64,000 bases of DNA from contig NZ_CP038493.1 of NCBI RefSeq assembly GCF_004752005.1, positions 3,744,302 to 3,808,301 of the forward strand, given 5' to 3'. The stretch is from Thalassotalea sp. HSM 43. GTDB lineage: Bacteria; Pseudomonadota; Gammaproteobacteria; Enterobacterales; Alteromonadaceae. Below the pieces are notes generated by a model that had not been told where the DNA came from, ran no database searches, and saw only the letters and a program-made list of their open reading frames with translations. This document shows positions 26,121-35,006 of this stretch, piece after piece. Every line of letters starts with the position of its first letter. Position 1 is the stretch's first letter. Position numbers and translations under genes: made by a program.

Positions 26121-28139
26121 TTATATATCCGCTGCCAACCATGCTGCTTGATTGATGGCGCGTTTGGCGTCTAACTCTGCTGCTACATCTGCGCCGCCAA
26201 TCACGTGAATGGGCTTTTCATAGCCCACATCGAGTAACTCGCAGTGTAGTGGTTTAAAGGACATTTGGCCTGCACAAATAACCACATGGTCAACCTCGAG
26301 TAGTTGAATCTCGCCGTCGATACTAATTTCTAGGCCATGATCGCTAATTTCTCGGTATTGGACATTTGATAACATTGCGACATGCTTGTTCTTTAAACTT
26401 GCTCTGTGGATCCAGCCAGTTGTTTTACCGAGATCTTTACCTACCTTACTGGCTTTACGCTGTAATAAATAAATATCTCTCGCGCTTGGCGTTATGTGTT
26501 TTGGCTGCAAACCTCCGCGCTGGCGATTATTTAAGTCGATACCCCATTCTTTGGCATAAAGCTGTTTGTCCAGTGCTGGCGATGTGCCCTGGTGGCTTAG
26601 ATACTCGGCAACATCAAAACCAATGCCACCGGCGCCAATGATTGCCACACGCTTACCGATAGCAACTGTTTTATTGAGCACTTCGGTATAACTGACAACC
26701 TTGCTGTGATTAATGCCTTTTATATCTGGTGTCCGTGGCGCAATACCGGTTGCCAGTACGACTTCATCAAAATCAACCAACATGGTCGCTCTCACCTCGC
26801 AGCCTAAATGCATGCTGATATTCTCGTGAGCTAATCGTTTACCGAAATAACGGATTGTTTCATGAAACTCTTCTTTACCCGGAATTTGTTTTGCTAAGTT
26901 GAATTGGCCGCCAATTTCTTCATGCTTATCAAATAAACTAACTTTATGACCGCGCTGTGCTGCATAGGTGGCGAATGCCATACCAGCAGGACCTGCGCCA
27001 ACAACAGCGATATGTTTCGCATTTGTGGTTGTTAAAAAATTCAGTAAGGTTTCATTGGCAGCGCGAGGGTTAACCAAGCAAGACGATATTTTATTGTCAA
27101 AGGTATGATCTAGGCATGCTTGGTTACAGGCGATACAGGTATTAATGTTATCACTTTTATCCGCTTTGGCTTTGTTGATAAATTCGGGATCAGCAAGAAG
27201 AGGGCGCGCCATAGACACCATATCGGCATAGCCATCATTGAGTATTTGCTCAGCAACCTCTGGTGTGTTGATGCGATTACTGGTGATCACCGGGATATCG
27301 ACAATGTCTTTAACCTGCTTGCTGATTTTCGCAAATAACGCTCTTGGAACCGATGTCGCAATGGTCGGTACTCGAGCTTCATGCCAGCCTATGCCAGTGT
27401 TAATTACTGTCGCCCCAGCTTTTTCGACTTCTTTAGCAAGCTGAAGTACTTCTTGTTGTGAACTGCCGTTTTCTATTAAGTCCAACATTGATAGTCGGTA
27501 GATAATAATAAAGTCATCGCCGATGCATTGGCGAGTTCGCTTGATAATTTCTAGTGGAAAACGAATGCGGTTTTTATACTCGCCACCCCATTGGTCCGTC
27601 CGTTTATTAGTATGCTCGACAATAAATTGATTTATTAGATAGCCTTCAGAGCCCATGATCTCGACACCATCGTAACCAGCCTGCTTTGCTAACCTTGCAC
27701 AACGGACAAAATCTTCAATTTGTTGTTCTACATCATCGCTAGTTAATTCGCGAGGCATAAACGGGTTAATAGGGGCCTGAATTGCGCTAGGTGCAACCAA
27801 CTCGGGATTATAGGCGTAACGGCCTGCATGCAGGATTTGCATGCAAATTTTACCGCCATGTTGATGTACCGTACGGGTAATGACTTCGTGGTTTTTGGCA
27901 TCGTCTGCTGTGACCATTAAGGCAGCTCCTTTGGCTACCGCTCCTTCCTCGTTAGGGCCAATGCCGCCGGTTACAATAAGGCCTACACCACCAACAACTC
28001 GTTCTTTATAAAATGCTGCCATTCTCTGGAAACCATGTTCGACTTCTTCGAGATTGGTATGCATAGAGCCCATTAATAAGCGATTTTTTATTGTTGTAGA
28101 GCCCAACGTTATTGGGCTGAGTAATTTTTCAAAAGGCAT
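26121..28139 (-). CDS. fadH: 2,4-dienoyl-CoA reductase (NADPH), FadH type
   Basis: 672 residues, exactly the E. coli FadH length. The N-terminal TIM barrel has LLMGSMHTNLEE and binds FMN; the iron-sulfur segment CIACNQACLD...SCLVNPRA supplies four Cys; the C-terminal half has two Rossmann motifs (VGAGPAGMAFA and IGAGGIGFDVAEY) for FAD and NADPH. Similarity to E. coli FadH is visible through most of the length. It reduces 2,4-dienoyl-CoA formed from unsaturated chains, so the pathway handles double bonds. Start ATG 28139 gives the normal N-terminus; the ribosome site is weak. Confidence 0.95.
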   Translation of the reverse strand: MPFEKLLSPITLGSTTIKNRLLMGSMHTNLEEVEHGFQRMAAFYKERVVGGVGLIVTGGIGPNEEGAVAKGAALMVTADDAKNHEVITRTVHQHGGKICMQILHAGRYAYNPELVAPSAIQAPINPFMPRELTSDDVEQQIEDFVRCARLAKQAGYDGVEIMGSEGYLINQFIVEHTNKRTDQWGGEYKNRIRFPLEIIKRTRQCIGDDFIIIYRLSMLDLIENGSSQQEVLQLAKEVEKAGATVINTGIGWHEARVPTIATSVPRALFAKISKQVKDIVDIPVITSNRINTPEVAEQILNDGYADMVSMARPLLADPEFINKAKADKSDNINTCIACNQACLDHTFDNKISSCLVNPRAANETLLNFLTTTNAKHIAVVGAGPAGMAFATYAAQRGHKVSLFDKHEEIGGQFNLAKQIPGKEEFHETIRYFGKRLAHENISMHLGCEVRATMLVDFDEVVLATGIAPRTPDIKGINHSKVVSYTEVLNKTVAIGKRVAIIGAGGIGFDVAEYLSHQGTSPALDKQLYAKEWGIDLNNRQRGGLQPKHITPSARDIYLLQRKASKVGKDLGKTTGWIHRASLKNKHVAMLSNVQYREISDHGLEISIDGEIQLLEVDHVVICAGQMSFKPLHCELLDVGYEKPIHVIGGADVAAELDAKRAINQAAWLAADI

Positions 28140-28198
28140 GTAAATGTCGCCATAAAGTAACAAGTTTTGTCACTATATTATATTTTTAAGTAAATAAA

Positions 28199-28215
28199 CA
28201 TACTAAAGGTTCAAA
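28199..28215 (+). promoter_or_regulatory. Shared motif copy 3 (before the fadH operon)
   Basis: CATACTAAAGGTTCAAA fits CATACT-N4-GTTCAAA and lies 60 bp before the fadH start. Confidence 0.65.
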
Positions 28216-28260
28216 TTAGTTTTGTGCGGTTATATGCTGCATTCTTGATTGTCGGGTTTG

Positions 28261-29820
28261 TCAAAATGACGCAAGTTGCTGATCGCTTATTTTTTGCCAA
28301 AAGGCGATTGTCTCATCATTGACTTGCTGTTGTTTCGTTTGGTCATGACCAAAGTGCAACACCATAACCGTGCCGTTATCTTTGTAGCTAGGCCAATTTT
28401 TTAGATACGGTGATATTGGATCAAGGTAAGCAATTGCTGCCCAATAAGACTGCATTTGCCTACTTAGCTCAGCCACTCTCGGTTCGCTACCATAAAAAGC
28501 TTTATCTAAATTACCAAACACCAAACCAATATCGGCAATGTGGGGGCAACCCAAACTTGGTATCACTGACCGACGAGACAGTTTGTAGCCATAGCCGTGA
28601 CCACCTGCAGATATGTGCTTATCAAGTAAACGATGACTTGGCTGGCCAAACCAATACTCAGATAACACCTCATTAAGGCGATCTTGTGGTGTGATAGCTA
28701 CCTGGTGTTGCCTATGGCTAATTTGTTGATCTGTTAATGCCAAGCATTGTTCGATGTTTTGCTCGCCAACGAGCGATGTTATTGACCTGAGCAAGGCTTT
28801 GTCTGTGGTTATGTTTTGTCCTAACAGGGCGGCAAAATATGCCCATTCATCACTGTTAGTGCCGCTTATTAAGGTGATGTGTTTTGCGTTGCCTTGTGCG
28901 ATTGCTTCATGGGGCGCAATAGTCAGGGTGGTGCCATCAATGACCGGTTTAAATGGCAAAATGCCAAATTTTTTGTAAACAGATAGGTCGGTTAAAAAAC
29001 CTTGTTGCAAGCTCATTATTTTTTCGCTTGGTATCGTTGTCAAATCATCCAACGAGTAACCTTGCTGCTCAGCATAGCAAACAAAACGTTGAGCAATGCG
29101 GTTAGCTTGCTCTTTGGTCGCGTAGGTATGAGCTGCGCCACTTTGTAATATAGCTTTGTGAAACAAGGTGTTTGCTAATGGCGAGGCAAGTAAGCAAGCA
29201 ATGCTCATTGCACCGGCAGATTCACCGAATACTGTCACGTTATTCGCATCCCCAGAAAACGCATGGATATGCTTTTTAACCCATTTCAACGCGGTGATCT
29301 GATCACCAAGTCCTTCATTGCCGGTTGATTGAATCTTATTATTGCTAACATCGCACAGCCGTAAATAACCAAGCACCCCCAGTCTATAATTAATGGTAAC
29401 GACCACAACATTGGCGTTAGCGGCGAGGGTTTTCGCATCATAAATAGGTTGTGAACCGGCACCGTTTAGAAAACCGCCACCATGTATCCAGACCATAACA
29501 GGCAGTTTTTTGTCTGACTGAGGCGCATAGATATTGAGGTTCAAACAATCTTCGCTTTGCGCTAAATCATTTGCGTATTGTAATAGTGGGTTATGGTCGA
29601 AGGTTTGCGGCGCAATATTGCCAAATGATTGGCTAGTTTGTTCTATGGTTGACCGTACCTGACTCGAGCTCCAACGAGGCGTGTTGGTTTTAAGCGCAGC
29701 ATATGCGATACCGAGGTGGGTTGTGATGGCCGTGTCATTTTGAGGTTGATTGTTCAGACGCTGACGTTTTTGCGTTGCTGATGGCTTTATCTGCTGTTCA
29801 ATTTTTGACTTGGTGCTCAT
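28261..29820 (-). CDS. Carboxylesterase type B
   Basis: 519 residues of the alpha/beta-hydrolase fold. Oxyanion segment WIHGGGFLNG (112-121), nucleophile elbow FGESAGAMS with S201, and the EDCLNLNIYAP signature (90-100) are all clear. It hydrolyses carboxylic esters. No signal peptide was seen, so it probably acts in the cytoplasm after uptake. It is divergent from the transporter gene and shares its control region, which fits uptake plus hydrolysis of an ester substrate. Its first 30 residues are polar and unlike the fold, so an internal start is possible. Confidence 0.9.
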   Translation of the reverse strand: MSTKSKIEQQIKPSATQKRQRLNNQPQNDTAITTHLGIAYAALKTNTPRWSSSQVRSTIEQTSQSFGNIAPQTFDHNPLLQYANDLAQSEDCLNLNIYAPQSDKKLPVMVWIHGGGFLNGAGSQPIYDAKTLAANANVVVVTINYRLGVLGYLRLCDVSNNKIQSTGNEGLGDQITALKWVKKHIHAFSGDANNVTVFGESAGAMSIACLLASPLANTLFHKAILQSGAAHTYATKEQANRIAQRFVCYAEQQGYSLDDLTTIPSEKIMSLQQGFLTDLSVYKKFGILPFKPVIDGTTLTIAPHEAIAQGNAKHITLISGTNSDEWAYFAALLGQNITTDKALLRSITSLVGEQNIEQCLALTDQQISHRQHQVAITPQDRLNEVLSEYWFGQPSHRLLDKHISAGGHGYGYKLSRRSVIPSLGCPHIADIGLVFGNLDKAFYGSEPRVAELSRQMQSYWAAIAYLDPISPYLKNWPSYKDNGTVMVLHFGHDQTKQQQVNDETIAFWQKISDQQLASF

Positions 29821-29971
29821 GCGCGTACTTGCCGTAATACTGTGTGGTATAAATACATACCACTTGTTCGATTTGTTGGCAAATTGTTTATCTTTTTAGC
29901 GATTTGCAAGGCCGTTTTGCTCTATATTATTGTTTAATTTTTTGTTAAATAATTCTTGTAAGTTATATTTA

Positions 29972-29988
29972 CATACTGTAAGTTCAAA
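29972..29988 (+). promoter_or_regulatory. Shared motif copy 4 (between carboxylesterase and transporter genes)
   Basis: CATACTGTAAGTTCAAA, identical to copy 2, lies 66 bp before the transporter start and 151 bp before the esterase start. Confidence 0.7.
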
Positions 29989-30054
29989 TCATAAAGATTA
30001 ATTATTATTACCAATGTGCCCATTTTTTAATGGCATAAATAGGGTAGGAATTAG

Positions 30055-31473
30055 ATGTTAAAACTTACTTTCTTTACCAAGTTTTCATATGGTGTAGGTC
30101 AGATCTCTCAAGGCGTTAAAGACACGGCGTTTCAATCATTTGTGGTCTTTTATTTTAGTCAGGTCTTAGGAATGCCCGCCATTATGGCTGGTTTTGCAGC
30201 ACTAATAGCCCTCCTTGTTGATGCGATTACCGATCCATTAATGGGCGATGTTTCCGATAATTGGCACTCTAAATGGGGTCGTAGGCATCCATTTATGATT
30301 GCAGCAGTGATACCGTTTCCGCTGTCATTGTTTATGCTGTTTTCACCGCCTGCAGGTCTCGATCAGCAAGGCTTGTTTCTATGGCTAGTGTGTTGGTCAA
30401 TCATTGTACGTGTGATGTTGACGCTATTTAATGTACCACACAACGCGCTTGGTGCTGAGTTGAGTAAAGATTACCAAGAGCGCACTAAAATTGTCAGCTA
30501 TCGAACGTTTTTAGGCTATGTAGGTGGCATCTCACTTTCGGTCATTGCCTTAAACACCTTTTTTAAAGTGACCGAGCAAAACCCATATGGCATGTTGAAT
30601 GCTCAAGGCTATAGCCAGTTAGGGCTACTTGCGGCTGTCATTGCCTTTGTTGCCATGGTGTTTTGTATCTTGGGTACTAAAAATACCATTCCGCATTTAC
30701 CAAAGGCGCCCAAGGACCAAAAGAAAGTCGATTTTAAGCGAAGTTTTCGTGCGTTTGCTGAAGCGTTAAAGTTACGTCCATTTCGCCTTATATTTATCGT
30801 TCAAGTATTGACTATGGTCGCCGGTGGAGCGGGTGCAACGTTTATGCTCTATATTGGCAGTTACTTTTTTGCCTTATCTCCAGCTGAAATTTCCTTACTG
30901 ACATTAACCATTGTTGTTGGATTAGTACCCGCAACGATCATTGCCCCGGTATTATCGAAAAAAATCGACAAAATGCCGAGCTTAGTGCTTTGTCTATTGG
31001 TCGCGACAGTATTTAGTTTTAGTCCAATCATATTGCGTTTATTAACCGTGTTACCTGAAAACGGTTCGCCAATGATTATGCCTATTTTGTTCTCTACCTA
31101 CGTTGTGGGCTATAGCTTTTTCATTGCTGCGGGAATCATTATTGGCTCAATGTTAGCCGATGTTGCTGACCTACACGCCACCACTACTCGTAAACGCCAA
31201 GAAGGAATATTCTTTGCTGCCAATTCGTTTGCCCAAAAAGCGACGTTTGGCTTAGGAACGTTAATTGCCGGTATCGGCCTAGACGTTATTGCGTTTCCAA
31301 AGCAAGTCGACGTATCCCAAGTGAGTGCTGAGGCATTGTTTGATTTGGGGATGATCGCAGGTCCAGTACCTATGCTTATTTACCTAATTTCGGCGTATAT
31401 CGCCACTAAATACGATCTAAATAAAACCAAGCATACAGAAATTTGTATGCAACTTAACGAACAAAAAAACTAA
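30055..31473 (+). CDS. MFS transporter of the GPH (glycoside-pentoside-hexuronide) type
   Basis: 472 residues with about 12 membrane helices. The N-terminal half has DAITDPLMGDVSDNW (about 57-71) and SKWGRRHPFM, the cation-symporter signature of the GPH branch; an equivalent DLHATTTRKRQEG loop is in the second half. GPH proteins import sugars, but relatives beside TonB receptors in catabolic clusters often carry non-sugar compounds. The gene is followed by a TonB receptor, so together they form an outer- and inner-membrane import pair. Substrate unknown. Confidence 0.85.
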   Translation: MLKLTFFTKFSYGVGQISQGVKDTAFQSFVVFYFSQVLGMPAIMAGFAALIALLVDAITDPLMGDVSDNWHSKWGRRHPFMIAAVIPFPLSLFMLFSPPAGLDQQGLFLWLVCWSIIVRVMLTLFNVPHNALGAELSKDYQERTKIVSYRTFLGYVGGISLSVIALNTFFKVTEQNPYGMLNAQGYSQLGLLAAVIAFVAMVFCILGTKNTIPHLPKAPKDQKKVDFKRSFRAFAEALKLRPFRLIFIVQVLTMVAGGAGATFMLYIGSYFFALSPAEISLLTLTIVVGLVPATIIAPVLSKKIDKMPSLVLCLLVATVFSFSPIILRLLTVLPENGSPMIMPILFSTYVVGYSFFIAAGIIIGSMLADVADLHATTTRKRQEGIFFAANSFAQKATFGLGTLIAGIGLDVIAFPKQVDVSQVSAEALFDLGMIAGPVPMLIYLISAYIATKYDLNKTKHTEICMQLNEQKN

Positions 31474-31563
31474 CTCATCTAAGGCCATTAAAAGCATGCG
31501 TAGATATGCGGCTCTTTGATACATAAAAATAAAACAAAAACATCAAGAATAACGAGGATACTT

Positions 31564-34110
31564 ATGAGGGAAATCACCAACAAGGCTTTGCGATTTAAAT
31601 TATCGCCTTTGGCCTGCGCTATGTTAGTTACTGGCTTTAGTGCATCGGGTTACGCACAAGAAGATGCTGTTGATACAGATGAAGCTGGTATTGAAGTGAT
31701 TCAGGTTACATCAACCAAACGGGCAACATCGTTGATGGAAACCGGTCAAGCGGTTAGTGCATTTAATGCGGATTCAATGGAAGATTTGGGCATTGATGAT
31801 GCACAAGGCTTAGTTCAATATTCACCGTCACTGGTTATTACCTCAAATCGTGTCTCTATTCGTGGTGTTGGTCGTCCAACAACATCGTTAGGTTCAGATC
31901 CGGGTGTTGGTATTTATACTGACGGCGTTTATAACACTGAAAATGGTGTATTTAGCTATTGTAACTTTTGTGACGTTGACCGTATTGAGGTACTTCGTGG
32001 GCCGCAAGGTACATTGTATGGTCGCAATGCCGTCGGTGGTGCAATTAACTTTATCAGTACCGAGCCGCAAAAAGACTTTGGTGGATACATAAACCTAGAA
32101 GCAGGTAATGATGGCTATTTGTTAACTCAAGGCCAAGTAACCGGTGGTTTAGGTGATATTTTCTCCGCTATCGTAACGGTATCTAAAAAAGAACGTGACG
32201 CACTGCAAGAGAACATTGCTGAAGGTGTCGCTGACTTAGACGATGAAGACCGCACATATTATTCGGCGACATTGAAAGCGGATTGGAGTGAAAACTGGAC
32301 CAGTTCATTACGTTATATGAACACCGATCGTGACGAAAATCCGTCTCCTGGTTATCTGCTAGACGAATACCCAACGGATTACATCAATATTGGCCCAGCC
32401 AATTTACCCGGCATGTATCCAAACTCCGTCGCATTGAATCATTTATCGGGTTACACCATGGCTAACCCAGCGGTTGATGACGAAAATAAAATCAATGTCG
32501 ATACCGTCGGCCACTTAAGCTCTGAAACCGAGCGTTTTATCTTTACCAATGTCATCACTGTCGGCGACATTGATGTTAAATATATCTACGGTGATTACAC
32601 CTTAGATTACGATTCATTGGCGGATGGTGATGTAACTAACGCCGCCTATGGTGCAATGGACTTCTCCATGATGTTCGCTGAAACAACCGGTGCATTTATT
32701 CCAGGCGGTCCGTTCTACCTACCGAACCCTATCACTGGCGAACCTATCACCTTAGCGTCAGATATGACGACAAGTATCAAACAAGACGTTGATACCAGTT
32801 CTCATGAATTGCAATTCATCTCGAATTTCGATGGTAACTTTAATTTTATTGCCGGTCTTTACTATTACAACAGTGAAGAGAGTCAATACAATGACTTTGT
32901 TGAACGTGGCTTTGGCTTAATGCAAGGCGATGCAATCAACGCGTACTATGGTTCTTTCCCACCTGAATTTGGTCTGCCGTCAGATACCGGTACATTCTTA
33001 GGTTTACCCGGTGTGCAATTGAGCTTGTATCAGTTTAATGCTGCATTGTTAGGTGGTGCACCATTTAAAGCCACGCCAGAAGGTGACGGAGGCTATCTAT
33101 ATTCAACTCAAAATGAATTAGAAACCACATCGAAAGCAGTTTACGGTCAAATTGAATATGACATGACAAATGAGCTGACATTAACCGCTGGCCTGCGCTA
33201 TTCGGAAGATGAAAAAGAAGGTTCTGATGATGTTTTTACTTACTTATTTGTGCCGCAAACACAACACAAAGTAAAAGATGATTGGAGTAAAGTAACTTGG
33301 CGCCTACAAGCCGATTGGCAGATGAACCAAGACACTTTGTTATACGGTTACGTCGCAACAGGTTATCGTTCAGGTGGTTTCAACTTAGGTGCTGCGGCGA
33401 CCGACGATCCTGACTTGGTTGATCCAGAAGAGCTTACAGCGTTTGAAGTTGGTTATAAAAAATCGATGTTTGATAATCGCGCGAATCTGTCTTTAGCCGC
33501 TTATTACTATGATTACACTGACTTACAGGTGCAGTCTGATAAGTTAGAATCCGGTGTTATTACATCGTCATTTGATAATGCCGCTGAGGCCTCCGTGCTT
33601 GGCCTTGAAGCTGAATTACAGTTTTTGCTTACCGATGATTTAGTGATCAATACCACCTATTCATATAACGAATCTGAATACGATGAATTTACCGCTATCG
33701 ACTCTATCGCCTGTGCTTTTTATGGTGAATGTGAGATTCAAGACTTGTCGGGTAATCAGCTAAATATGGCACCTGAAAACAAGTTTAGTATCGCTGGTAC
33801 GCAATACTTCGATTTGAACGACAAGGGTTCTATTGCTTTAACCGCAAGCTACTCCTATGTTGGCGAACAGTATTCTCGTGAATTTAACCGTGATGATATT
33901 GATAAAGTGGACAGTTATGACAGCATCGATGCCCGTTTAAGTTGGACATCGCCAGAAGAGGCCTTTGTGATTGCCGCGTTTGTGAAAAACGCTGGCGATG
34001 AGCGCAATGTACTTCGCTACAGCGCACCATCAACACAAACCCGAATGCAAGCGGCTGAATTATCCGATCCAATTACCTACGGATTGCAGTTGCGTTATAG
34101 CTTTTACTAA
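31564..34110 (+). CDS. TonB-dependent receptor
   Basis: 848 residues. A signal peptide ends near ASGYAQ (about 32), followed by the TonB box-like EVIQVTSTKR, the plug domain (VSIRGVGRP, DRIEVLRGPQGTLYGRNAVGG) and a 22-strand barrel ending YGLQLRYSFY. It imports a substrate through the outer membrane using TonB energy. ATG 31564 has GAGG 6 bp upstream; 16 more codons upstream are open. Odd: a CNFC pair just before the DRIEVLRG plug segment. It lies 90 bp after the GPH transporter and is probably co-transcribed. Confidence 0.92.
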   Translation: MREITNKALRFKLSPLACAMLVTGFSASGYAQEDAVDTDEAGIEVIQVTSTKRATSLMETGQAVSAFNADSMEDLGIDDAQGLVQYSPSLVITSNRVSIRGVGRPTTSLGSDPGVGIYTDGVYNTENGVFSYCNFCDVDRIEVLRGPQGTLYGRNAVGGAINFISTEPQKDFGGYINLEAGNDGYLLTQGQVTGGLGDIFSAIVTVSKKERDALQENIAEGVADLDDEDRTYYSATLKADWSENWTSSLRYMNTDRDENPSPGYLLDEYPTDYINIGPANLPGMYPNSVALNHLSGYTMANPAVDDENKINVDTVGHLSSETERFIFTNVITVGDIDVKYIYGDYTLDYDSLADGDVTNAAYGAMDFSMMFAETTGAFIPGGPFYLPNPITGEPITLASDMTTSIKQDVDTSSHELQFISNFDGNFNFIAGLYYYNSEESQYNDFVERGFGLMQGDAINAYYGSFPPEFGLPSDTGTFLGLPGVQLSLYQFNAALLGGAPFKATPEGDGGYLYSTQNELETTSKAVYGQIEYDMTNELTLTAGLRYSEDEKEGSDDVFTYLFVPQTQHKVKDDWSKVTWRLQADWQMNQDTLLYGYVATGYRSGGFNLGAAATDDPDLVDPEELTAFEVGYKKSMFDNRANLSLAAYYYDYTDLQVQSDKLESGVITSSFDNAAEASVLGLEAELQFLLTDDLVINTTYSYNESEYDEFTAIDSIACAFYGECEIQDLSGNQLNMAPENKFSIAGTQYFDLNDKGSIALTASYSYVGEQYSREFNRDDIDKVDSYDSIDARLSWTSPEEAFVIAAFVKNAGDERNVLRYSAPSTQTRMQAAELSDPITYGLQLRYSFY

Positions 34111-34119
34111 CGAGAAAGT

Positions 34120-34152
34120 AGGTAGAGGCCACTAGTTAAGTGGCTTCTACCT
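34120..34152 (+). other. Long hairpin between TonB receptor and CRP-like regulator
   Basis: AGGTAGAGGCCACT and AGTGGCTTCTACCT form a 14-bp stem with one G-U pair and a 5-nt loop, 10 bp past the receptor stop. No T-run follows, so it may protect the mRNA end or terminate weakly. Confidence 0.65.
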
Positions 34153-34180
34153 GAACTGCTCTTATGTTTAGGTCGATATA

Positions 34181-34876
34181 ATGAAACAAATTGAGCAAGT
34201 ATTGAAAGAGTGTAGTTGGTTTCAAGGGCTTCCTGACAATGGGGTAGCTGAATTAACCAAGTCTGCACGCATAAAACACTACAAAGACAAAACATACCTA
34301 TATCGATTAGAAGATACGTCAAATTATGTTTATTGCGTTTTGTCTGGCTTTGTTCGGGTCAAAATTAGCAGTATTCAAGGACAAGAATTTGCCATTACCG
34401 AGTTTTCTACCGGGGCTTGGTTTGGTGAGTTTGCTTTAACCGATAAGCCCATTCGTATGTTTGAAGCACAGGCACTAGAAGATTCTCAACTACTAGAAAT
34501 TCCCAAGCACGTTGTACAAAATCTGGCTGATAAACATCCAGTTATTTATAAAAACTTATTTCTCGAGCAAACAGACCGTACCGCAAAAATGTGTGAATTA
34601 CTTGCTGGAATGTTGTTCTATCCACTTAGTGCCAGAGTAGCCGGGCGACTGCTTTGGTTTGCACATCATTATGGTCAACAAACTGAGTTAGGTGTGCAGA
34701 TTAACAAAAAGATGAGCCAACAAGAGATAGCCGATCTCACGCTAGGCTCTAGACAGCGAGTAAATAAAGTGATTAAAACTTTGGAAAGTGACGGCGTGAT
34801 TGCCATCAGAGGCTTGCGCTATTTGGTTAAAGATATGGCGGCATTAAAAGAACATACTCGGCTTAAAAATGATTAA
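34181..34876 (+). CDS. CRP/FNR-family transcription regulator
   Basis: 231 residues: a cyclic-nucleotide-binding-like domain (about 10-130, with TGAWFGEFALTDKP at 77-90) and a C-terminal winged helix (about 150-215). The recognition helix reads LGSRQRVNKVIKTL (188-201), with R191-Q192-R193 in place of the R-E-T of CRP, so the DNA target should differ from TGTGA. No Fe-S cysteine set is present, so it is not an oxygen sensor of the FNR type. Palindromes TGTCACCNNGGTGACA occur before both convergent operons to its right, which it may control. Its own promoter has no copy. Confidence 0.88.
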   Translation: MKQIEQVLKECSWFQGLPDNGVAELTKSARIKHYKDKTYLYRLEDTSNYVYCVLSGFVRVKISSIQGQEFAITEFSTGAWFGEFALTDKPIRMFEAQALEDSQLLEIPKHVVQNLADKHPVIYKNLFLEQTDRTAKMCELLAGMLFYPLSARVAGRLLWFAHHYGQQTELGVQINKKMSQQEIADLTLGSRQRVNKVIKTLESDGVIAIRGLRYLVKDMAALKEHTRLKND

Positions 34877-34906
34877 CCGACAGAGGTTAACCAACCTTTG
34901 AAAAGG

Positions 34907-34922
34907 TGTCACCTTGGTGACA
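34907..34922. promoter_or_regulatory. CRP-like palindrome before the monooxygenase operon
   Basis: TGTCACCTTGGTGACA has perfect 7-bp arms around TT. It lies 85 bp before the monooxygenase start. Length and symmetry match CRP sites (TGTGA-N6-TCACA) with changed inner bases. Confidence 0.75.
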
Positions 34923-35006
34923 AAAATACGAAAGCGACCGCGTTACACTCAAGCAACATAGAGAGACCAGGACATGTTATGTCCTGATGATTGAATTAGG
35001 AAAATT

